From Verrucomicrobiia bacterium (GTDB lineage: Bacteria > Verrucomicrobiota > Verrucomicrobiia > Limisphaerales > UBA9464): a DNA stretch of 64,000 bases. The notes beneath the pieces are model-generated. The model worked only from the letters and a program-made list of their open reading frames with translations, searched no databases and was not told where the DNA came from. The stretch's first letter is position 1. Each line of letters opens with the position of its first letter. Of the stretch, positions 53,056 to 61,180 are shown one piece after another. The DNA is taken from assembly GCA_019634635.1 (NCBI GenBank), contig JAHCBB010000002.1:1-64000 (forward strand). Reading direction: 5' to 3'. The translations under genes and the position numbers were made by a program.

Positions 53056-53643
53056 TCAGGCGGATTGGGCGAAGGCGACGGTGAAGGCCTTGCGGGCGCG
53101 GTGCAGCTTGCCGCGAACAGCGTCCGTGGTCTGATCGGTGAGTTCGCCAACCTGCGCATAACTGAGTTCATCGTCGGCCACCAGGAGCAGCAGCAGCCGG
53201 TATTCCCCGGGGAGGGCGTCCAGGGCACGCTGGATGCGTTCGCCGAGCTCCCTGGTTTCAAGCACCCGCAGCGGATTCCCGGCCGGACTGGCGACCCGTT
53301 CGAAGATGGAGTCGTCAGGCGCCGTGCGGATGTTCCGGGCGGCCCAAGTCTGGCGCAGGTTGCAACAGTGATTGATCGCGATGCGATAGAGCCATGTGCG
53401 AATCTCTGCCCTGCCCTGGAATTCGCCCATCTTGCGGAAGGCTTTGATGAAGATGTCGTGGGCCGCATCCTCGGCCTGCGTCGGATCACCGAGCAGCCGC
53501 AGGGCGAGATAGTAGACCGGGCGGGAATGGGCTTCGTAGAGGTCTGCAAATCCTGCCGGCAGGGTCGCAGGGGGCGGCGACGACGCGGCCGTGGACGCGG
53601 AAACGTCCGCCCCCGTCAGCGTGTCAGGAACGGGTTCCGACAT
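53056..53643 (-). CDS. RNA polymerase ECF sigma factor
   Basis: About 195 residues. Region 2 is FADLYEAHSRPVYYLALRLL through EDAAHDIFIKAFRKMGEF, with TWLYRIAINHC at its end. Region 4 has LSYAQVGELTDQTTDAVRGK, a helix-turn-helix that would bind the -35 element. It is the first gene of the long minus-strand run 46.1-53.6 kb and likely controls it or itself. The ATG at 53643 is preferred; 53658 and 53685 are alternatives. No promoter recognised by it was identified from the sequence alone. Confidence 0.9.
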   Translation of the reverse strand: MSEPVPDTLTGADVSASTAASSPPPATLPAGFADLYEAHSRPVYYLALRLLGDPTQAEDAAHDIFIKAFRKMGEFQGRAEIRTWLYRIAINHCCNLRQTWAARNIRTAPDDSIFERVASPAGNPLRVLETRELGERIQRALDALPGEYRLLLLLVADDELSYAQVGELTDQTTDAVRGKLHRARKAFTVAFAQSA

Positions 53644-53852
53644 CGTCGTCACGCGCATTGGACCGGGCAGGCGGCGCGATGTCACGCGCGGGTGACTTCA
53701 GGAAGCGGTCCAGACACCGGTTGGGGCGTTGTCGGCCTGGCCTCGTCCGGCGAGGTGGACGCGCGGCGGATGTGGTTTTTGGCGGACGGAGGTGGCGGCG
53801 GCCATCGTCAAAAATACAGGGCTGCCCATTGGCTTTGCTTCAGCACCCTCTC

Positions 53853-54287
53853 CTACGTTCGCAGCAGGGGATTCTCCCACTGCAATCCCGGAAACCGCGC
53901 AAAGTCCGCGTCGTTGGTGAACAAGGTCGCGCGGTGCTCGATTGCGTGGGCCGCCAGGATGGCGTCGGACAGAACCGGCCCTGCCGCCATGGCCGCTGTC
54001 ATCAACTCCATGACCCGGGTGAAGTGCGGCGGCCCGGGGGTCAGCACGCGCGCTTGCGGGAGATCCAGCCAGCTTTCCACCACCCGACGGGCATCGCTCA
54101 AGGCAACTTTTGCCGGTCCCAACCGTGGATTCGTTGCCACACGGATGAATCCAAACGCGACCTCGAGAGGGATTCCGATCAGTTCGTCGCCGTTCATCAT
54201 CCGTTCCCACCAACCCCGGGCTGCACCGTGTTGCGCCATGTGGGGGTTATAGGCGTAGAGGAGCAGATTGAGATCGGGAAGAATCAC
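53853..54287 (-). CDS. vapC: VapC-type PIN-domain ribonuclease toxin
   Basis: A 144-residue PIN-domain protein starting at a GTG overlapping the antitoxin stop (GTGA). The start ILPDLNLLLYAYNP has the first catalytic Asp, a Glu lies in LEVAFGFIRVATN, and SDAILAAHAIEHRATLFTND holds the later acidic residues. It would be an RNase toxin of a type II system. The TTS-type group is close to that of VapC. The gene is complete. Confidence 0.87.
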   Translation of the reverse strand: MILPDLNLLLYAYNPHMAQHGAARGWWERMMNGDELIGIPLEVAFGFIRVATNPRLGPAKVALSDARRVVESWLDLPQARVLTPGPPHFTRVMELMTAAMAAGPVLSDAILAAHAIEHRATLFTNDADFARFPGLQWENPLLRT

Positions 54288-54532
54288 GAGGAAAGCTCCT
54301 CCACCGTGTCCTCGTCCTCCCATTCGGTGGCGAGCCGGTTGAAGCTCTCTCGGGCGAGTTCTGCCGGAAAAGGTGCCGGAAAGAGCGGCAAAACTTGGAC
54401 CTCACTCGAACGGCGCCCCAGAGCTCTCTTCACCGCCTGATTCAGCACCGACTTGAATGACTGGCCGGTTCGAGCTGCTTCTTCCCTTAATAAGGCCTCG
54501 GTATCGGCATCGATCGTAACCGTCGTTCTCAC
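54284..54532 (-). CDS. vapB: VapB-type ribbon-helix-helix antitoxin
   Basis: An 82-residue antitoxin. MRTTVTIDADTEALLREEAA is the ribbon-helix-helix DNA-binding N-terminus, and the acidic tail (EWEDEDTVEELSS) would bind the toxin. GTG start; no in-frame ATG exists. Its 3' end overlaps the vapC start. A perfect palindrome 25 bases upstream, containing the TTGACA box, is probably the operator for autorepression. Confidence 0.87.
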   Translation of the reverse strand: MRTTVTIDADTEALLREEAARTGQSFKSVLNQAVKRALGRRSSEVQVLPLFPAPFPAELARESFNRLATEWEDEDTVEELSS

Positions 54533-54538
54533 ATGGCC

Positions 54539-54573
54539 ACCGTATCACCACAATCTATGCTGTCAAGACAGCA
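54539..54573 (-). promoter_or_regulatory. vapBC promoter with overlapping palindromic operator
   Basis: TGCTGTC-AA-GACAGCA (54558-54573) is a perfect 7-base inverted repeat. On the minus strand it includes TTGACA (54561-54566) as -35; TACGGT (54539-54544) lies 16 bases further as -10, ending 6 bases before the vapB GTG. The overlap of operator and -35 suits autorepression by VapB, and the transcript would be nearly leaderless. Confidence 0.55.
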
Positions 54574-54678
54574 ATATTCCATCTCTGGGGTTCGGGCTGT
54601 GGGGGGAAAGCCGATGGGTTGGCGTCGCCCTGGGGAATTCCAGGTCACCTTTTTGATTCTCAGAACCACCCATGGGCG

Positions 54679-56319
54679 ATGAGCATGACTCTCCAGTCCG
54701 CAGCGGTGACTTCCGACGAACAGCTTTGGCAGCAATCCCGGTCGGGCGATCGTGAGGCTTTCGGCCGGATCGTCGAACGGTACCAGTCGCTCGTCTGTTC
54801 GGTGGCCTACAGCGCCTGCGGCAACCTGTCGCGATCCGAGGATCTCGCGCAGGAGACGTTTGTGACTGCCTGGCGTCAGTTGGGGGCGCTGCGGGAACCC
54901 GCCCGGCTGGGTCCCTGGCTGTGCGGCATCGCCCGCAACCACGCGGCCAACGCCACACGTCGTGAGCATCGCCGGGGTGGCCCGACCGAATCCATTGACG
55001 CTGCCGCGGAAACGGAGGCACCCGATGCCGACCCCTCCGAGCAGGCGGCCTCTCAGGAGGAAGCCGCGATGCTGTGGCGCTCGCTCGCTGAGCTGCCAGC
55101 CACCTATCGCGAACCCCTGGTGCTGTTCTACCGCCAGGGACAGTCCGTGGCGGAGGTGGCCGGCCTGCTTGATCTTTCCGAGGAAGCGGTGAAGCAGCGG
55201 CTGTCACGCGGCAGGGTGATGCTGCGCGAGGAATTGACCACGCTGGTGGCGTCTGTTCTCACGCGCACCCGGCCGGGTCCCGCTTTCACCGCGGGCGTCC
55301 TCGCAGTCCTTCCGTTGGTTACGGCGACGACTGCGACCTCGACGCTGGCCGCGGGAGCCGTGGTCGGCGGCACCGGCAAGGCGGGTGCCGCTGGCATGGG
55401 CCTGCTGGCCGCACCCGGGTACGGCGCATGGCTGGGCCCGATCCTCGGACTGGGTATTGGCTGGATGTGTGCCCGCCTGGCCGCTTCGACTGCGCGATCA
55501 CTCCGGGAGCGTGAAGTGATTCTCAGGTACGCCCGGCAGATGGTCATTTTCTGTTTCGTGATGAGCGTCGGCCTGGCCGGCGTCCTGAGTCAGGCGGGGA
55601 AACGGTATCCGGCCTCGCCTCTTTGGGTGTTCCTTGGGATTACGGCGTGGCTGGCGTTGCTGCTGGGGACGATCCTTTGGACGAGTTCCCGCGTGGACCG
55701 GGTCGTACACCGCATCCGTGAGGAAACGGGCACCGCCGACGATGCCTTTTGTGCATTGTTGGCAGCGAAGGGGGAGAAATTCCTCGGGTCCGTGCGCCGC
55801 GAATCGAGGGCCCGGTTCCTGGGGTTGCCTTTGTGGTGTCTGGCCATCCACTCCTTGGAGGCGGGCGGTCAACGTTCGCGGTCGGCGCGCGGTTGGGTCG
55901 CCGTGGGGGATCTGGCGATCAGTCCGTTGTTTGCCTTCGGCGGCGTGGCCATCGCGCCGATTGCGTTGGGCGGTGTGACGTTCGGGTTGCTGAGTCTGAG
56001 CCTGTGGGGGGTGGCCGTTGGCGTCCTGGCTTTCGGCAGCCTCTCCTTGGGATGGTCCGCGTTCGGGATCGCATCGGGCGGGTGGCGGGCCGCCTGGGGC
56101 GGCGGGGTGGCCCTGGCGCGGGACTACGCGGTGGGCGGATGGGCGTATGCGACAGAGGCCAACAGCGTCGCCGCCAAGCAGTGGTTCGCCGATCAATGGT
56201 TCTCGCCGTTCATGAAGTTCTTCGCCAGCCATGCCCAATGGCTGATCGTGGGGGTCGTGGTGGTTTCCCTGGTCGGGGTGTCGCGTCGCGTCGCGCAACG
56301 GCGCCGGATCTCCCGCTGA
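54679..56319 (+). CDS. ECF sigma factor fused to a C-terminal membrane domain
   Basis: A 546-residue protein. Residues about 1-190 form an ECF sigma factor: QQSRSGDREAFGRIVERYQS, EDLAQETFVTAWRQLG, and in region 4 AEVAGLLDLSEEAVKQRLSR. After a low-complexity linker comes a long hydrophobic part with several transmembrane helices (VIFCFVMSVGLAGVLS, PLWVFLGITAWLALLLGTIL) and Gly/Ala-rich helices (LFAFGGVAIAPIALGGVTFG). Sigma factors with a fused membrane domain occur in this group. The membrane part may hold the sigma domain near the membrane until a signal releases it. It lies divergent from vapBC. Confidence 0.85.
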   Translation: MSMTLQSAAVTSDEQLWQQSRSGDREAFGRIVERYQSLVCSVAYSACGNLSRSEDLAQETFVTAWRQLGALREPARLGPWLCGIARNHAANATRREHRRGGPTESIDAAAETEAPDADPSEQAASQEEAAMLWRSLAELPATYREPLVLFYRQGQSVAEVAGLLDLSEEAVKQRLSRGRVMLREELTTLVASVLTRTRPGPAFTAGVLAVLPLVTATTATSTLAAGAVVGGTGKAGAAGMGLLAAPGYGAWLGPILGLGIGWMCARLAASTARSLREREVILRYARQMVIFCFVMSVGLAGVLSQAGKRYPASPLWVFLGITAWLALLLGTILWTSSRVDRVVHRIREETGTADDAFCALLAAKGEKFLGSVRRESRARFLGLPLWCLAIHSLEAGGQRSRSARGWVAVGDLAISPLFAFGGVAIAPIALGGVTFGLLSLSLWGVAVGVLAFGSLSLGWSAFGIASGGWRAAWGGGVALARDYAVGGWAYATEANSVAAKQWFADQWFSPFMKFFASHAQWLIVGVVVVSLVGVSRRVAQRRRISR

Positions 56320-56412
56320 GAGTTGGACCGTCGCATTGGCCGTCTCATCGTGGTTTCGCCGGTGGATCCCGGCACGCGGGGCCGCGGTGGCCGGGCTTGA
56401 TGCGGATCCGGC

Positions 56413-57375
56413 ATGGGGGAAGGGTGGGCGTCGCGCATGTGGGCATCGCTTTCTCGTTGGGCAGGGTTCGTGAAGTTGAGCCATACCGTGTTTGCCCTTC
56501 CGTTTGCCCTCGCCTCGATGATGGTGGCGGCGCGGGAGACGCGCGGCTGGCCGGGGACCCGCGTGTTCCTGCTGGTGCTGGGCGCGATGGTGTCCGCACG
56601 CACGTGCGCCATGGCCTTCAACCGCATCGTGGACCGGCGGTTCGACGCCCTCAATCCGCGCACCGCCCGGCGTCATCTGCCGGCCGGCGAGGTCGGCCTT
56701 GCGGGCGCGGCGATGCTTTGCGCCGCGAGTGCCGCCGCCTTCGTGGCCTGTGCGTGGGGATTGAATCCGCTCTGCCTTGCCCTGTCTCCCGTCGCACTGT
56801 TCTTCATCCTGTTTTACTCGCTGACCAAGCGATTCACCGACTTCACACACGTCTGGCTTGGAGCCGCCCTCGCCATCGCCCCGGTCGGGGCGTGGCTGGC
56901 CGTCGAGGGCCGGATCGCCTGGGCACCCGCGGACGACGGCGTGACCGGACTCGCTGCCCTGCGTCAGGGGATGCTGGTACCGGGGGTGCTGGCGGGCGCG
57001 GTCGTGCTGTGGCTGGTGGGATTTGACATCATCTATGCCACGCAGGATTTCGAGTTCGACCGGGCTCATGGCCTCCACTCGCTGGTGGTCCGCTGGGGCC
57101 CCGCCAACGCTCTGGGCGTCGCGTTCCTTTCCCACCTGGGCATGTGGGGGTTGCTGGCACTTTTCGGGCTGCTTTGCGGGTTCCGCTTCGCCTACTGGAT
57201 CGGGCTTGTCCTGATCCTCGCCCTGCTGCTGCTGGAGCACCTGCTGGCCCGCAGAAAGGATCCGGCGTCCGTGAATGCCGCGTTCTTCAAGCTGAACGCC
57301 TCCATCAGCCTGATCTTTGTGGTCGTTGTCGCGGTGGAGGTCCTGTTCCCGTGGTTCCGGTTGCGCTGGTACTGA
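56413..57375 (+). CDS. UbiA-family prenyltransferase
   Basis: A 320-residue integral membrane protein with about eight to nine helices. Prenyl diphosphate-binding motifs are present: NRIVDRRFDALNPRTARRHL (first Asp-rich region) and DIIYATQDFEFDRAHGLHSL (second). This is the UbiA/MenA superfamily. Length and motifs resemble 4-hydroxybenzoate polyprenyltransferase and the MqnP enzyme of the futalosine menaquinone pathway, so it could serve menaquinone synthesis. No other quinone genes are adjacent to settle this. Confidence 0.9.
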   Translation: MGEGWASRMWASLSRWAGFVKLSHTVFALPFALASMMVAARETRGWPGTRVFLLVLGAMVSARTCAMAFNRIVDRRFDALNPRTARRHLPAGEVGLAGAAMLCAASAAAFVACAWGLNPLCLALSPVALFFILFYSLTKRFTDFTHVWLGAALAIAPVGAWLAVEGRIAWAPADDGVTGLAALRQGMLVPGVLAGAVVLWLVGFDIIYATQDFEFDRAHGLHSLVVRWGPANALGVAFLSHLGMWGLLALFGLLCGFRFAYWIGLVLILALLLLEHLLARRKDPASVNAAFFKLNASISLIFVVVVAVEVLFPWFRLRWY

Positions 57376-57400
57376 ACCGCCGGCGGTGTCCGACGCGGTG

Positions 57401-58762
57401 TCAGACGTTTTCCGGCGTCGGGTGCTGCCACGGCGCCCGGTAGGGACGGGCCAGCAGGCGGTTCGCCTCGTCATCGCCGACGACGCGGTGCGCGACGGGG
57501 TCCCAGACGATCTCGCGTCCGAGTTTCAGGGCCAGGTTTCCCAGGATGCAGGAAGCCGATGAGATGTGCCCCTCCTCGATGTCGGCCACTGGACGCCCCC
57601 GCGACTCGCGGCAATCCAGCAGGTTCCTCATGTGCCCGCGGATGGCCGGTGCACAGTGCTTCTCGAGGTCCTTCTCGGTTTTGTCCTCGGGATATTCCTC
57701 CAGTTCCATGCCGACTTCCTGATGCACCGGGGTCCCATCACCCAGCGGGATGTAGTCATAGCTGAACACGCTTGCCTTCAGGGTGCCCTTGTCGCCGTAG
57801 AACGTGGCGCTCCACGGGTATTTGGGATCCGGATCGGCGCCCCACGTGCGATGGGTCCAGACCACCTGGAGATCGCCATAATCGAAGGTGACCTCCTGCG
57901 TGTCGGTGATGTTGGCCCGGGCGGCCTTGTCCACGAGGATGCCCCCCGAGGAACTGATCCGCCTCGGCCATCCCAGGTTCATCATCCACCGCGTCATGTC
58001 GAGCATGTGGACGCACATGTCGCCGACGATGCCGTTGCCGTATTCCATGAACGCCCGCCAGCCCCGTGGATGGACGATGCGGTTGTAGGGGCGCATGGGT
58101 GCGGGCCCGGTCCAGAGTTCATAGTCGAGGGAATCCGGCGGGGTGGTGTCGGGGGCCTGGGCGAGGGTGTCACGGTTCCGCATGTGCCAGTAACAGCAGA
58201 TGTTGACCCGGCCGATGCGACCGAGCTTGCCGGACTGGATGTACCGTTCCCGGGCCTCGATCAGGTGGGGAGTGCTGCGCCGCTGGGTTCCGATCTGAAC
58301 CACCCGCCCATGCTTGCGGGCGGCGGCCAGCATGGCCTGGCTTTCGACAACGTCCACACCGGTCGGCTTCTGGCAATAGATGTCGGCTCCGGCACGGCAG
58401 GCCTCGATCATCGGCAGCGCATGCCAGTGGTCGGGCGTGCCGATCAGCACGATGTCGAGATCCTTCTCCGCCAGCATCTTGCGGTAGTCGCCATAGGTGC
58501 GGGGCGTCTGGCCCGACTTCTGGCGTCCGGCCACCAGTTCAGCCGCCTCGGCGAGCATGCGCCTGTCCACATCGCAGAGCGACACGACCTCCACCGGTGC
58601 CACCTGAATGAGTCGAAGGAGGTCGCACTTGCCGTACCAGCCGGTCCCAATGAGCCCCACCCGCAGGGCCGTCTCGGCGGCGAAGGTGGTGGGGATGTAG
58701 GTGGCGGCGGAAGCCAGGGCGAGGGCGGATGTCCCCCGGCGGAGGAAGGTGCGGCGGTTCAT
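57401..58762 (-). CDS. Tat-exported Gfo/Idh/MocA family oxidoreductase
   Basis: A 453-residue protein with the twin-arginine leader MNRRTFLRRGTSALALASAA. The Rossmann part has LRVGLIGTGWYGKCDLLR; the Lys segment is IYCQKPTGVDVVES; the HWHALPM and MCVHMLDMTRWMMN motifs follow. It probably oxidises a sugar in the periplasm with a bound NAD(P). It is a distant paralogue of the gene at 25.4-26.7 kb. It runs convergent to the prenyltransferase gene with 25 bases between. Confidence 0.9.
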   Translation of the reverse strand: MNRRTFLRRGTSALALASAATYIPTTFAAETALRVGLIGTGWYGKCDLLRLIQVAPVEVVSLCDVDRRMLAEAAELVAGRQKSGQTPRTYGDYRKMLAEKDLDIVLIGTPDHWHALPMIEACRAGADIYCQKPTGVDVVESQAMLAAARKHGRVVQIGTQRRSTPHLIEARERYIQSGKLGRIGRVNICCYWHMRNRDTLAQAPDTTPPDSLDYELWTGPAPMRPYNRIVHPRGWRAFMEYGNGIVGDMCVHMLDMTRWMMNLGWPRRISSSGGILVDKAARANITDTQEVTFDYGDLQVVWTHRTWGADPDPKYPWSATFYGDKGTLKASVFSYDYIPLGDGTPVHQEVGMELEEYPEDKTEKDLEKHCAPAIRGHMRNLLDCRESRGRPVADIEEGHISSASCILGNLALKLGREIVWDPVAHRVVGDDEANRLLARPYRAPWQHPTPENV

Positions 58763-58897
58763 GAGGTAGGGCTAATCCGAGTCGCGTGCGGAAACAAGTC
58801 TTCACTGCCTGCCGGGGTCCCTCAAGTCCGAGAGTCTCCAGCCGGGCCGGGTGGGAACCTGCAGGCGCGCGCCCGGTTCCACCCGGCACGAACGGGT

Positions 58898-61144
58898 TCA
58901 ATTCCCGGCGTCGAGCAGCGCTGACAGTCCCTCGACATCCACCCCCGGCGGTGCGATGTCCACCACCTTTCGGAGATCGTCCCGCGCACCGGCGACATCC
59001 CCCGCCTGGCTGCGCAACCGGGCGCGCAGCATGCGCTGACCGGCCTCGGACCACGGAGAATCGGCGATCCCCACGAGCAGGTCGGCGTACCGCAACGAGG
59101 CGGCGGCGCCTTCGTCTCGCTCGGTGAAGGACTGGAGGTTGGTGAGCAGGCGCACCACGATGGCCCGCTTGGTCGCCGCGGCCATGAGATCGCTGCGCAC
59201 GGGGGCACCGGCATGCAGCGCCCCGAGCGCGTCGGCCTCGGTGTGGGCCAGTCGCCGTCCGCCCTCAAACACGTCAATCAAACAGGCTTCGCCCCCCGGC
59301 GGTGCGTGCCGCACCACGAAATGTCCGGGCAACGGCACCCCGGATATGTCCCGGATCCCCGCACGCTCGGCCAACGCCATGAAAACGATGCTCAGGGTGA
59401 TGGGGAGCCCCTCCCGGTCCTCGATCACCTCGTTGAGATGGCTGTTGGCGCGGTTGTAGTAGTCGTGACGGCTGCCGTGAAATCCGTTGTCCTCAAACAG
59501 GAACCGTCGCAATTCGTCGAGCTGTTCCGCCGGGGACATCGAATCGCGGATTCGCTCCCGCAATTCCGCGCCCAAGGCGTCGAGTTGTCGTCGGGACTCC
59601 GCCACGTCCAGGTCCGGATTGTCCAGCCATGCCACCAGCAGGGCGGCCCGCGGGAGGTCTGCCCTGTCCTCACCCAGGTCCAGCTCCGCGACGAGTTCCT
59701 CAAGAACCCGCTCCTGGTGCAGGCGCCCGGCCAACGCTCGGAGACGGGACGCCTCCCCGTCCAGGAGTCGTGCGCGGTCCGAAAGAAATGCCCGTGCCGC
59801 GGCGAGGTTGGTGCGCAGGGCGGGAAGCAGTGTCTCCGGCACGGGTGCCGGCCGGGGTGCCGTCGCGTCCAGCGCCGATACCAGTGTGGGATCCAGCGCC
59901 GGTGGCCCCGCCAGGGTGGTTTCGCAGGCAAACCCCCGGAACTCGGCCACCGTATCCCGGAACTTCGCCAGGCCCACCACACGGCCTGCGAGCGCGTCGT
60001 CGGCCACCGAAAACACCTCCGTCCCGTTGACCTGGCACTTGATCCGGCCCTCCCCGAACCGCACCCGCAGCGTGTTCCAATCCCCGGGGCGGTAGGCCGG
60101 ACTCGGCACCGTGCGAAGGATGCGCCAGGACCCAATGTCCGCCCCTTCAAAGGCCGTCAGCCGCAACTGTCCGCCAGTCGGATAGAAGCCGTAGTGGCGT
60201 CCATCGTCGGTGCCACCAAAAATCAGTCCGGCAGCCCCCGATTCATTCTCCAGGCGTACCGTGACCGTCAGCTCGTGGGCGCCTTCCGGGGCCGGTTCCA
60301 GATGGAGCAGGTAGGAGCGGCCGCCGAATCCGGTTCCCAGCCCTTCGACGCGGATGCGTCCGGATCGTTGGCGCCAGCGGGACCCGAGGTGGGGCTCCCA
60401 TCGCGCGGGATCGAGGGCTCCGCTCCGGACCCACCGGTGCATTGGGATCGGATTCGGCCGATCCAGCAGAGGTTGGAGCAGGCTCACCGGGATGGCGAAG
60501 CCGAGGTTGCGGGTCACGAGGGATTTGGCGCTGACGACCCCCTGGACGCGCCCACTGCGGTCGAGCAGGGGTCCGCCCGAGTTTCCAGGCTCGATCGGCA
60601 GGGCGATCTGGAGCAGTTCCACCTCACCGAAGGTCCGGCGCCCGGACAATACGCCGGCCACCACGGAATGCTCGAGGCCCATGGGATTTCCCATCGCAAC
60701 CAACTCGGCCCCGGGGGCCAGTCGGTCGCTGTCGCCGAGGGGGAGGGCGGTCAGATTCGTCGGCGCAACCCGCAGAATAGCGAGGTCCACATGGCGGTCA
60801 AACGCATGGATCCCGGTCACCTCCAGTTCGACGCCTGATGCCAGGCGGATGCTGATGGGACGCGCCTCACCGACCACGTGAAGGCAGGTGGCCACCAGAC
60901 CCGAAGAATCCACCACAAATCCGGTTCCGATGCCGTTGCCCGAGCCGTCCCGTCCGCGCGCAGCCACCACCACCAGGCTGTCGCGGGCGCGGCGGGCGAG
61001 CTGCTCTGTGGACCAGAGGGGAGCGGGTTCCTCCCGGGGATCGGCGCGGGCCGCAGTTTCCGCGCCCAAACCGACGATTCCTGAAATGGCGATCGTCGCG
61101 ATCCGCAGGGGGACACCTCGATGGGAAGGCAACCGGAAGAGCAT
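58898..61144 (-). CDS. Trypsin-like (S1C) protease fused to a glycan-binding-like and a SirB1/transglutaminase-like domain
   Basis: A 748-residue exported protein. After a signal region, residues about 50-215 form a DegP/HtrA-like serine protease: the His in ATCLHVVGE (about 89), Asp in HVDLAILRV (about 118), and Ser in EPGNSGGPLL (about 187). No PDZ domain follows. A jelly-roll region about 240-400 (LLHLEPAPEGAHELTVTVRL, GLIFGGTDDGRHYGFYPTG) resembles DUF1080/LamG-like folds. The last third (about 500-748) is SirB1-like: FLFEDNGFHGSRHDYYNRAN, GLPITLSIVFMALAERAG and a TPR-like end. The three-part fusion is rare. Downstream of Prc in the same direction (36 bases). Confidence 0.82.
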   Translation of the reverse strand: MLFRLPSHRGVPLRIATIAISGIVGLGAETAARADPREEPAPLWSTEQLARRARDSLVVVAARGRDGSGNGIGTGFVVDSSGLVATCLHVVGEARPISIRLASGVELEVTGIHAFDRHVDLAILRVAPTNLTALPLGDSDRLAPGAELVAMGNPMGLEHSVVAGVLSGRRTFGEVELLQIALPIEPGNSGGPLLDRSGRVQGVVSAKSLVTRNLGFAIPVSLLQPLLDRPNPIPMHRWVRSGALDPARWEPHLGSRWRQRSGRIRVEGLGTGFGGRSYLLHLEPAPEGAHELTVTVRLENESGAAGLIFGGTDDGRHYGFYPTGGQLRLTAFEGADIGSWRILRTVPSPAYRPGDWNTLRVRFGEGRIKCQVNGTEVFSVADDALAGRVVGLAKFRDTVAEFRGFACETTLAGPPALDPTLVSALDATAPRPAPVPETLLPALRTNLAAARAFLSDRARLLDGEASRLRALAGRLHQERVLEELVAELDLGEDRADLPRAALLVAWLDNPDLDVAESRRQLDALGAELRERIRDSMSPAEQLDELRRFLFEDNGFHGSRHDYYNRANSHLNEVIEDREGLPITLSIVFMALAERAGIRDISGVPLPGHFVVRHAPPGGEACLIDVFEGGRRLAHTEADALGALHAGAPVRSDLMAAATKRAIVVRLLTNLQSFTERDEGAAASLRYADLLVGIADSPWSEAGQRMLRARLRSQAGDVAGARDDLRKVVDIAPPGVDVEGLSALLDAGN

Positions 61145-61180
61145 TCCTGGCTGGTGGGACCCCGGGTGGGTGGTGTCCGG

